Shown here: in pieces, positions 11,701 through 23,700 of the stretch
Layout: the number at the start of each line of letters is the position of its first letter
How positions within the stretch are numbered: position 1 is the stretch's first letter
Source of the DNA: Lineus longissimus
Taxonomy: Eukaryota; Nemertea; Pilidiophora; Heteronemertea; Lineidae
Length of the DNA stretch: 64,000 bases
Assembly (NCBI RefSeq): GCF_910592395.1
Contig: NC_088313.1
Span: forward strand, 6,944,501 to 7,008,500
Reading direction: 5' to 3'
The notes under the pieces: generated by a model
Told to the model about the DNA's origin: nothing
Databases searched by the model: none
Seen by the model: the letters and a program-made list of their open reading frames with translations, nothing else
Position numbers and translations under genes: made by a program

Positions 11701-14700
11701 AAAGCCGAAAACCTCGGATAATAATAATTGGCGACACGAGAGATTCCTGAGTTTCTTACTATGAAAGCATCGATATCATCAGCGTAGCCAGACAGCTTTT
11801 GAAAGTTTTTCCCGTCAATGGAAAAACCAGATATATTGGGATTAACCCTAATGTAATGAAGAAGCGGTTCTATACATATAGCGTAGAGTGAACCTGAAAG
11901 AGGGCAACCCTGACGAATACCCCTTCCGAATTTGAAAGGACAAGTGAGCTCCCCATTCAGTTTGAGAAGACACTCAGGATGGCTATAGATAAGTTTGACG
12001 AAAGATAAAAACTTCTCGCCGTACCCTAACGCTGGCAGACACCTGATAAGCCAATCGTGATCGACACGGTCGAAAGCTTTCTCCTGATCAAGGGCGATTA
12101 TTAATAGAGTCCCGAATTAAAGAGAGATTATGATATATGGTTCGATTTGGAACCGCGTACGTCTGATCCGAATGGATTACTTCAGCCAATGATTGCCTTG
12201 ATCTATTTGAAAGCACTTAAGTGAAGAGTTTGTAATCTTTACACAGCAGAGAGACTGGGCGCCAGTTTTAGATAAGACCAAGGTTGCCAGATTTGGGCAA
12301 GAGGGTGACAGATCTTGTACAAGACTTCGGGAGTTCATTATTTTCAACCGAGTAGCAGAAGACCTCGTACATGTCTCTGCCCAGGGTATCCCAGAACACT
12401 CTGTAGAACTCAAATGGAAGGCCATCTATTCCATGCGTTTTGCTCCGTGGACTATCTCTAATTGCCCGAGTGAAGTCGTTAAAGGGTAACTCGTGTCAAA
12501 TTTCACCATATAATGTTTTAGCTGTTTTTGACAAATGACTACGTCACTTTCTCATAAATCGGTAAGGTTTTCGAATCGAAATGCACATTTTCTAGGAATT
12601 GATGGTTTTAATCCCGCCCGGACGGCTCGCTTCGATGCCGTTGAAATTGCGCTACGCCGACGACGTTTTCGTTGATGACGTCACAACATGAACATTTTCG
12701 CGGTTGCGGTGGTTTACATTCCCGCGAAAAAAAAATCTCATTCGTTTATTTACAACTGCCATTGACCATTGACATTCCATCCTGTCCTCACACAATATGT
12801 ACACGATAAGAACTGAAGATTATGGAGAAGAAGAAGAAAAGGGTTGTCGGGTGGCGTTGTGCTGCGATGTTTTGCGGCAACACCAGCAAACCTGAAGGTG
12901 TCAACCAGGAAATTCCATCGCTGACGTCATAATAATGGTATTCCTAAAACTATTTTTAGACCTCATTTAATATTCATTAGATTTTCTTGAGCGTACGCGA
13001 ACTACTGTGGATATAGCTTCTTCCTAGAGCGAATAGGAAAATATTCGACGGTCTGACTTGTTCATGTTGTGACGTCATGAGGTCACATGACTTAGTGCGG
13101 GTTTTTCAAAACGTCTTCGGCAGTTGGCCAGTCTGACGCGATTAAAACAGCGATTTTATAATAAAGCTAATCAAAAATAGAAAATTTGAGCTTTACAATT
13201 GTGATCAGTAATTAAAATCGGACGTATTTCCGCAAAGTTGTAAATCACATCATAGTATCACTTTAAGGTCTGCATTAAGGGTATCCTTGGATAGTTCGGG
13301 GAGACGAGGCAAATCCTTCAGAACCACATCTTGTGCCTTTTCATCCGTAGGAGATTTTGTATAGAGCTGCTGGTAGAAAGGTTTGGCAGTTTTTTAGATT
13401 TCCAGAGGATCAGTTGTTATTTCCCTATTTTCATTTTCTAAGGAGGATAGGGCTCTCTCTTGTTGCCATTTCTGCACTCCAAGTTGAAGAAGAACTCTGT
13501 GGGTGAATTGAGGTGATGCTGGAAGTGAAACTTGGTTCTATAATAAACGCATCCCGGACTTTTCTCGATGCTATTTCTTCGAGCTGTTGCTTTTCCTCGG
13601 CCAAGAGCGTAACCTCCTCTTCCGAAAGTGAAGGCCGGTTTTCTAACCTCTCAATAGAACGTTTCAGACTGCATTCAGTGTCCCGGATCAACTGAAAATC
13701 GCCCTGACTGTTCTTCCAGTCGGACCATAATGATTTAATTTCATCTATGTATTGCCGTTCTGTAAGAATGGATTGATTTACACACAAATGATTAGAGGAT
13801 TTTGATTCACGACCAAGCTGCAAAGACAGTTTGACTGGGTTGTGATCAGACCTGAAGGATGGAAGTATGGACGTATGCCAGGCGAAAGGAATGAAAGTTT
13901 CATTTATGTAGAATCTGTCAATCCTTGCCGCCGAAGAATCATGCGCATCACTCCTCTTCCAAGTATACTGAACTAGATTGGGGTGATGTTTGCGCCAGGC
14001 GTCGATGAGGTAATGTTTGTCAGGAAGGGTCCGAAGATTCACACTGGAGGGCAGGTGGGTTTCCTTTTTACTCATTCTATCCTGCATAGAGTTTATGGTC
14101 GAACTAAAATCTCCACCGAGCAGAATCAAATCAGTTTTGTCTAAAGTCGGCAGAAAGACGCCAGCTTTCTTATAAAAGAAATGCGGTCTTCCCCCTTTGT
14201 TGGGGCATGAACGTTGACTAAGTGTAAATTGACTTCCTCTAACTGGAACACACAATAAGAGCACATCCCGTTTAGTAGAACATTGGATGTGATATTCTTT
14301 GGATTTATCCTTGTCGAGAAGAGAAGTGCCTGTCCGCCAGAGGCGGTAGTGCCATGGGAGAAAAAGCAGCGGCCTCCCCAGAGAAGTCTCCATCCGTCTT
14401 CATCCAGGGAGTGGCGTGTGTTTCGAATAGTAGCAGTACATGTATATGGGACTCTGTACTCTTCAAATACTGGATCACTTCATTTCTTTTTCCTTGTTTA
14501 TCCTTTCCGAATCATCATCGAATTCAGTGGAGGCCATTGAGACTCGATTAAAGTCATCTAAAATGTCGACGTCTTCGTCACCGAACACAGACCCCGGTTC
14601 CTGGGATGAGGACGTGGTGCCGTTCTGGTTCGGTTGACCGTTTCCTACAAGTGGTTTTGTCCTATCCTCGACAGAAAGAAGCTGGGCATTTAAAACACAT

Positions 14701-17700
14701 CCATCTGGTTTCGTCACGCTCTCCGCGGCCGAGAGTGGCAGAGTGTTTGCAGCATCCTTGTTAGGATGATAGTTGCCAACACGTGGGCTTGTATTTTCCG
14801 CATAGGAGGGTGACTGAGCCAAAGAAGTGGTAGATGCCTTGTATACGACAAGAGGAGCCACAGTAGTTGGATTCGCTTTTGAACGTCACCGACGTGTAAG
14901 ATGGCCGATTTTCTTACACAAATCGCACCGTAGATTGTTATCGGATGACAAGCAGACCTTAAACATGTCAGGACCACACGGAATCATCACGGTGTACGGC
15001 AGCTTTGCCCCAGGATCCAGACTTATCCTAGTTTGTCTGAGAAAAGACTAAATGTGACTTAGGCCTTTTGCCTAGTACCAAGTGGGATGTAACGAACGTT
15101 ATTGGTTACTGTTCCGAATTGACGAAACTGTATGGCATCGTTGGGTAGAAAGGGTGGTACCCCCGAAATAATGAGATTGGTGGTCGGCTTACCAACCGGG
15201 TTAACGTCCAAGAAATGTCCACTCACAGTCAACCCATGAGCAGCAGCAACGTTTGCAAAGTTTTGAGACTTGAAGAAAACCTCGAAGCGGCGACAATTCT
15301 CCGCTCCGACAATTGTGACTATTTGGACTAGGTAATTATCCAAGGTGGTGTCATCAATAAACCTGCATTGTATTCCATGTTCTCGGCTCATACCCCAGAA
15401 AGGGTCTTCTTTGATCAATTGAGTCATCGGATCATTCCGTACCTCCGCGAATGACTTGCTGATATTGATGGGTTATCTAGGCCAACCTTCATGAAAGAAC
15501 AATTTAGTTGGTGTGTACTACTCATCACTTCCGGTATTATATGGATGAGTTAAACTGTATATTTTTATATAGCGCCACTTGAAAAATAATTGCCAGTACG
15601 TAGCGCTTTAAAAACATAGATACCGACATGCACAAACTTAAAAATATAGAAAGACATTTACAAATTTATCATTCACTCATTTTGCTTTCCAGCTCTCATC
15701 AATATCAAACCAGTGATTTCAGTAGGCCTAGCTAATGTGGAAGGTGTGGCGGTTGATTGGATCGGTAACAACATCTACTGGGTTGACAATGACCATGATC
15801 GGATTGAAGTGGCGCGACTAAACGGCACGATGCGGACGACTTTCGTTGAGGGCAATGTGGCGAGCCCAAGAGCCATCGTACTGGATCCAAGATGGGGGTG
15901 AGTAACTTTGATCGTGGAAAGTGAGTAATTATAATATTAAATGACAGTGCGTTCTTCTATAGCGCCTTTCACTACATTATCTACTGGCTCAAAGCGCTTA
16001 ATAATCATAAACACTATTACCAAGCCTATCCAGAAACCTTGCTGGAGAACCAATTGCAGCCACAATCTACACCCAATGCCATTTCAGGTCAGATTCAAGT
16101 AACAAAGTGGCACCGGCCGGGTATAGCTCAACCGCCGTGCCACAGCCCTCCCCAATAGTTGTATCTACTCTACCTGACAAACTGTTATGTGTAGGAAGTA
16201 GGAAGTATTATACACCTGATTCATCGTGACAGCGTGACGTAAACATTATGACAGTGCAAGTACCAGACATTTCACAAGGCCGCCGTAGAAGTTTGCGATG
16301 TCGTAGGATAGAATGTCCGGGGATCAAAGGATAAATGTTTTAAATTCTGAGCCGTTGAGACCAGAATACAATAGGACCGGACACATTTTTCCTGGGCGGC
16401 ATCTTCTATTTCTATTCCGGGTTGAAGCGTATTTCCTACGACAAAATACAATGCCCTTCCCGCGCCTTAGTCGGTATCAAAGTAATTGATGCATCATCAA
16501 GTCATACGCAAGTTTATTGCGGACCCAATTGTCCACATTTATGTTCAGCAGGCCTCATCTAGCTAACTGTTCTGCGCTAGACTTTTAAATAGGAAATGAG
16601 AAGGTTCATTTTCACCGCCCGAGAAAATGTAAAAAGTAAGCTGAATCGTTGGTCGTGCGAAATCTTTTGAAAAGTAGGTTAAGGTCAAAATATTTCACAT
16701 AACATTTACTCCATACTTGATAAATCAATGACTTACATACATTTTGTTATCTGAAAGTGAACGGATCTTGAATTATGATCCACAATGCCATTTATGATAC
16801 AGACCCGTACTTTCTCTGCGAGTGAAAAGAATTTCACTTAAACCAAAGACTCATTACTTCAAAAAAAAACAGTAACCAGGATTTCCTCAATTTTTGAATA
16901 AAATTGCCACTTTTCAACCCTTACCAGGCGTTCGCAGTTTTTGAAGGATTGTAATGGTAAGGGTCTGAAAATAAAGCTAATGCTAATTTAAACATTAAGT
17001 GAGAAACTTTATCACCAGAAAACATACGCACATCTGTTTTGGGCAAAAACTGCCTGAGTATGATTGTCATGAGGAGTGCTAAGTAACAAATATTCCTATA
17101 GAGCGCGCATAGATTGATTTGCATACTAGTTTATACCACTAAACCAACACACATAACTCCACCCACCAATTTTTCATGGTAACAATAGAAGCAATGCTTT
17201 ACATGCACGGGCAGTGATGCACAATTTATTTTGGGGATAGAGAAATAGGAAGTTTTGAGAGAGTGAGCACATTTGAGCATTGAACCAACTACTGTAACCA
17301 AGGAACATTTTGCGGGCGTTTTAATTTTGCGGTCTTTGCGGTCCGACCTGATCCGCAAAATTAACAAGCGCAAAATGTAACTTCATACATAAGTATATGA
17401 TGCATTACAGTTCCCTTAGTCCCGCAAAATTAAAACGCGCAAATTCGTTATTTTTGGGGGGGAAAACAGCTTTTCCGCAAAAAAAAGCTGGGTTACAGCC
17501 TTTTGCTGCTGGAATAATCTCCCTGTGCTCGGCTCTGAGGACTCTGAGGACGAATGCCATTTGGCTGGCCCAAGATGACATACTTCGACTGAACTGCCGA
17601 AGAATTACATGCTCTTCACAAACATGAATAAACACGCATTGTCCAAGAAACCCCAAACATGTTTGAAGATTAAGGTGATGAGATACTGTGTGAATTTTTA

Positions 17701-20700
17701 CGAAACCCAATTCATGAAATAAAATGAAAACTATTGTTTGCTAACTTATATATCAAGTATCAATTTGGGGTCAGTAAACAATGTTGAAGGTATGAAACAG
17801 TCTTTCTTGTTCAAAAATTTTCCTAACTATGCATGAGAAACAAGTGAACTTTTTTGCCAAAAACCTAAAACCTTATCCATACGGGAATACACATCATTGC
17901 TAGGGCAAGCTAGCATTTTGAAGAAAAAAAATCACCTATTTTTTATGAGTAAATGGTGATTTCATTTACAGTTTTTTCAATTTCTTCAATGGCAAAACTG
18001 CCCGTCTTTGCTGTGAGGTTTTGTCCACATCTCACACGGTAACCAGTGACATTGCGCAACGAGCATTGGTCGTGAATCACGTGTTTGGTAGAAGACATGG
18101 TGTGCGGAAGTTTTAGGCCCGGTCTGTTGAGTTGGGTGTTGGTTCTTGGCTAGACGTTCTTGTCCAGCGATTGTTAAATATAAGTTTTATATTATATTAT
18201 AGCCCTGCGAGAGCAGCCTTGCGATGGCTTTAAAAATATAGCCCTGCGAGGGAAAAGATAGTGCCTTGCGACCGCCAAAAAACCCTGCGAGGGCCAGATT
18301 GAGCAGAATCGAACAAGGGTGTACGTTGAATAAGGCCGTTTTAGACCCTGTGTTTGGTATGGGTTGTATGCGAATGTTTACATAAGAGTACTGACTAGGG
18401 AAGGATACATGTGGGGCCGTATTCAATATGGTGTTTTAGCGACTGTTTAAGGGTTACGCGCGTACAAATTTCTTGATCGCCCTATCATCGCCTGTCTAAA
18501 GTTATACGCCAATTCAGAATAAGCTATTATCCAACATGCGGTTAGCCGACGTCTAAGCAACAAAAGAAAATTTAATCGCCGGGCTGGGCATGTTCATGTC
18601 CGCGTTTAGGTGGAACGCAAGTACATGCAGCACAGGTTTAGACATCATGGAGGCGGTTTTACAAATTCTTGAGTTTGCACAAGAGGAGGAGGAGGAGGAG
18701 GTACTGTTGGGCCGTCCTCGTGTCGAAAGAGTATTTGAGGTCCGAGTGGATGCGCTCCGAAAGTATAGCGACAGTAAATTTATCCGCAGATTCCGGGTTT
18801 CCAAGGACACATTTCGTTGGCTAGTAGATTTCTTAGCCCCGGATTTGATGCCACTAAAGGAGAGTAATCATGCTCTGAACCCGGAGCAGCAGGTGCTGGT
18901 TGCCATGCGCTTTTATGCCAGGGCATCATTCCAAATGGACATTGGTGATATGTGTGGCGTATCCCAGGCAACTGTCTGCAGGGTGGTTCATCGCGTTTCC
19001 TCTGCTATTTGTGCCAGACGTCAGCAATTCATTCACTTTCCAACCACACCGGAAGAAAGGAGAACTAGTGCCGGAGGCTTCTATGAGATTGCCGAATTCC
19101 CTGGGGTCGTTGGTGCTATAGACGGTTCCCATGTTGCTATAGTTAATCCTGGTGGGGAGCGTGCGGCCCATTTTATCAATCGTAAAGGTTGGTATAGTAT
19201 CAACTGCCAGGGTGTTGTGGACCATCAACTTCTTTTCACTAACATTGTTGCCAGATGGTACGGTTCGGCACATGACTCGCGGATATTTCAAGAATCACAA
19301 CTATTCCGTAAATTTCAAGCAGGGGAATACAGAGGCATTTTGCTAGGGGATCCGGCCTACACTTGCAGCACGTTCATGCTTACCCCGGTTCGCAACCCAA
19401 CAACACCAGAGGAGAACCGTTACAACAATGCCCAACGACGTACCCGGGGAGTGGTTGAACGAGCATTCGGGATTTGGAAAAAGAGATTTCCCTGCGTCTC
19501 CAAGGGAATGCATCTGAGGTGTTCAGTGAGTATCATAAACGGTTCACTGGTGATGGAAACGGTTTACTCCCCCTTGTGTTGTACGCTTTGCCAAAAAAAC
19601 ACGTTAACACAGATAAACTGACTCTGATATTAAATTTCATTTTTCAGTTGGATCACAACATGGCAATAATAGTTGCGACCACCTGCTTACATAATCTCGC
19701 CACACGAATGAATGATCCTGTACCGGAGCCAGAAGCTGACCTTCCTCGACGTGAAATCGGTGAACCAGAACGACCCATCAACCCGGCTGAAGTAAATTTC
19801 AGAGGAAACTTATTCCGACAACGATTCATCATGCAGCATTTTAATCAGTAAGAGCAACATAAATGGATGAATTAATAAGTGGATTTGTCCCTTCAGAATT
19901 CAAAGGTCGATTCGCTTCTGTTTAAGTTTTTCTTTGTAATATTCAGTTTTTGCTTCATAGGCCTTTCGTTTACATATAGCTGCCTGTTTCTGAAGTTCCA
20001 ATAATTCCATCTTCATGTCGTGTTCCTCTTTCAGATAAGACAAGGCTTCGGTCGTCTTCTGTAATGCTGAACTTGTCGGCTGTCTCGGAGCGACGGCTCT
20101 CTGCTGATGTGTGGCAACGAGTGTCTGCTGACGTGAACTGGTGTGGGTTGTCTGCTCACGGCAGACTGTCGAGGACGGCGACAGCCTTCCACGAGTTGAG
20201 GACTTGTTATTCCCGCTGAAAAAGGAGTGGCATTTTAACAAATCAGAAAGTACAGGACTATCGTGTTCAAAAGATGAAATGAAATTTTTCATTTTAATGA
20301 CTGTTGAAAGGAAAATTAGGGCAACAATTTTCATCCACCATTTTCAACGATTCTCTTACCAAACTGACAATTGATCCTCGTTGCTTCTCACTTCTTCTAA
20401 CTCGACATCTGGTTCGGTGTCATCATCGTATTCAGTGGGCAAATGATATGCACTGTAAAAGAACATTGGTTAATCAAGTGCTTGTAAATTTTCGTAACTT
20501 GCTTTGCAGTTCATTACATCACGAGAACCATCCCAGATATTTTTGTTTTATACTGATGCCACTCTGTATCTTGTAATGACAGTAAAATACACGCACTTCC
20601 TGCAACTCAGAAATGTGTATTTTTCATAATAATCATCAGAAGGCATACTTGCCTCTTATTTGTATTTCCGCTTGAACTGGTGCCTGCAGTAACATCCTCA

Positions 20701-23700
20701 TCGCGAGTGTCGGTGACCGCTCCAGTTAAATCATCGTCGTAAGTGTTCTTAATCTGCTCCAAATCTTTTGCTATAATGGACAAAATTGCGACTGTTTCTT
20801 CGTCGAGGTCGTCAACTTCCGGTGCTCCACCGCCAGTCTTGGCCATATCTATTTTCTTATCCCGTGCGACCGTTTTGGTCTTCCCTTTCATCCTTCTCCA
20901 TAATTCCTTGAGGTCCTTTGCAGAGGCCCTCGCCCTCTCGGGAAAATTCGCCGCCATTTGTTTCTCGATTTCGTCCCACGCCTTCTGTTTCTTTCTGTTG
21001 GAGGAGGTATCCGATCGTTTGTCTTCTATCACTTTCACCTGCAGTCTAATGAGCTGGATGAGGCCCATCCTTTGCTCGTGCGTAAAATTTTCCGCTCTTT
21101 TCGGTCCCATAGTTGCAACTACCATACAAAGTGTGCAAGGCCTGATCGAGCCCATTTAAATATCCCTACCCGTCTCGAATTACGTCAGTTCATTAAACTT
21201 GGTCTGGTGTCGACAATGAAAGTTACGCGATGATCGGGGATTTGACCGCGTACAGCTAAATGTCCGATGATCGCGACTTTTGAAAGGCCGTTTAGGCCTC
21301 CGTTTATACGCCCGCGTACAACATCAATTTAAACGGCGCTTAAGAGGTAATCACTGTTTAACTAAACAGTCGCTAAAACAGCATATTGAATACGGCCCGT
21401 GATGTTTACAGTTCGTGTAGGCGTGATTCTTTCTGACATCATTCTTGGCTTTCCTGTTTCTCTTGCGGCCCTCGGCACTAGCCCGGGAGGAAAGTATTTT
21501 TTTCCATGGCTGCCTGAGAGACTTGGAAGCCCCTCGCTCAGTTTAGCTCTGATTTTTAAAATAATTATACAGTCTCCTAGATACTATCTACTTTCAACTA
21601 TATATTGAGGGGCTTCTGTCTCTCAGGCACATTCGCCATTGGTTAAATTTAGACGAACGTTTGTTGTAAAATTCACTTTGCGATTATTAAGTATTGGGAG
21701 AGTGTTTGGAGAGTATTGGGGAAAATACTCAATCATCTAAAGGTATGGAGGGTACTACTCCTTTGTAGTACGTAGGAAAGAGGGGAGTTGACGAATGCCA
21801 TTTTCCCCCAATACACGATCGCCGACGTGAAATGGGAGATGCACAGTGTCACTCGGGATCCCCTAGTACCAAAAATGCTGGTAGGCCTAATTAGTTATGC
21901 ACTTTTTTGAAGTATTGAGTCTTTGATAAACATAAATGGTCAACATATTGCGATGCCTACTTACCAAATTGAAAGACTCCGGTACTAAGAATGAACATTT
22001 AGATGGATTATGTACAAATGTTCCTCACAAAATGGTCGGTGAAGTTAGACTAGGGAAACCAGGTACTGTTTGGTGTGGAAGGAATGGATTCCAAATACCT
22101 GCCCTGCCACCTGAGAAAATGTCAATATTTACCATGTGGTGAAAAACGAATTGTAGTCGGAGATAGTAGATTACCATTGGCACAAGTTTTCGATCTGGCT
22201 AAAAGTCAAAAGCCTTTAGAAGCTCGATCAGTGCACCAGTCAACTATGGACGAGGATTTAGTCGTGTTTTGTAGTAGGTGTCATTTTATCGTTTAAGTCT
22301 GGACCATAAAAAATCATATGTCACCGACTTCACCAATTCCCTAATACCGCCTGTAGGCCAGCGACCACATTTAGTGTCGAGTGATCTGTTGTGTGTGTTA
22401 AAAGATGAATATTCGCTAAATTGGTATATTCGATGTTGGTCTAAGCGAGTGCTTGCAAAATCTCACCAATGTTTGAGGGAAAACGTTGTATCATCCAAAA
22501 GTGCTCTCTGTTTCAGGTTGTTGTTTTGGAGCGACTGGGAAGCTACCCGGCCAAGAATCGAGCGTGTTTCAATGAGCGGTGAAGGCAGGAAGATCATTTA
22601 TGATATCCGTCGCATTCCCGGCGCCGCGTGGCCAAATGGGATGACCTTGGATTATGAGAACGTCCGACTCTATTGGATTGATGCAAAGTTTGTGTAGTGT
22701 ACTGTACTCCCAGTTAATTGACACGGCTTAACCCACCGGCCATGGAGGAATTCCTTTATGGCCTAATGGTTGGCGCGTTGTCTCCGGGCTAGAAGTTTGC
22801 ATTGGGCGCGGTCATCAATTGGATGGGTGACCGGAGCTCACTGTAAACTAACTGATTGCCCTGCTTTTTTCTCTGTGGATGTACAGGGTGTTTCAATAAA
22901 AGGAAATATATATTAATTTGTTTATTTCCGAGACATGGTTAAATATTTTGGAAATTGGCAAACACCATTTATTACCTAATGATATCCTCTTTCTTATGAT
23001 ACCATGAAATCCAATCTTCTGTCACAGATGACTGAGCACGAAGCTGTTCAATCAACCATGTCAGAACTGGTCTTGCACCACATTTACCGCAGCGGAACTC
23101 CGACAAAAAAGAAAGACCAGTGTGTCCTTAGCAACATTTTATTCACTGATTTAACATCTGGATGCTTATTCCTGTCGTCTCAACCTAATTCCAGTGTCCT
23201 TCGACACCCCCTCATTCCTTTCAACACAAACTTCAGCTCTGGTTCTCATTTCTCTCATTGCATTCCTGATTACGTCTCTCTTGACTTGAAAATTGGCAAC
23301 GTTTCCTATAGCATGCCAAAGCGAAATTTATTCAGGACATTATTTTTCAATGCAGGAAGCCGTTTTGCAATCAGAAATTTAGAAAATATTGTTCGGAACC
23401 CTTTTTACAGCAGACTGAATTCAAAATGTTCTGCACAGAATGAAAATTTCTGTATTCTGCAAAAAAATCGTTCTGCCCAAAAAATTGTTCTGAAACCTTT
23501 TTACATCAAAGAATGCAAAATGCGTCAGAATTTTTTTTCAGGGCAGGACGTTTTGGCGGGCAGGACGAAAAATTCCACAGAATTCACGTGACTTCTGCCA
23601 GCGATCACGTGACTCCTGCCAGTGACCACGTGACCTGGACACAAGTTCGCGAACACCATCCGGAGGACCGGATGTGTTCCTCCGTAGATCTCTCAAGAGA

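Larger units (their letters stand above)
10790..15480 (-). mobile_element. Degenerate Tx1/L1-like LINE, minus strand
   Basis: Reading leftwards: an ORF1-like region (15427 to 14475) with a CCHC knuckle, an apurinic-type endonuclease (about 14440 to 13700), a reverse transcriptase (about 13400 to 11700), a cysteine/histidine-poor tail, and an (AACAAT)n-like 3' end near 10790-10812. Several frameshifts and stops. Interrupted by a TTAA-flanked element at 12483-13262. The two-ORF layout with zinc-knuckle ORF1 suits the L1/Tx1 group; exact clade not determinable by eye. Confidence 0.85.
18414..21398. mobile_element. PIF/Harbinger DNA transposon 2 (2985 bp), apparently intact
   Basis: Inverted ends GGGCCGTATTCAATATG.TG and TTTTAGCGACTGTTTA, about 36 bp, flanked by a GTG duplication (18411-18413, 21399-21401). 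Contains a spliced transposase on + and a spliced Myb/SANT-like gene on -, convergent and 48 bp apart at their ends. I find no stop or frameshift in either. In intron 4 of the LRP-like gene. Confidence 0.93.

Noticed and set aside
14475-14861. Separate host gene on the minus strand
   Set aside because: It is the acidic, low-complexity end of the LINE ORF1, between the zinc knuckle and the endonuclease.
22278-22516. Extended coding region upstream of exon 5
   Set aside because: The open frame runs through the acceptor CTGTTTCAG; the propeller alignment starts exactly at 22517.
23004-23591. 195-codon open frame in the TA-flanked element
   Set aside because: No recognisable domain. The first part lies in the inverted repeat arm and the rest is low in motif content.
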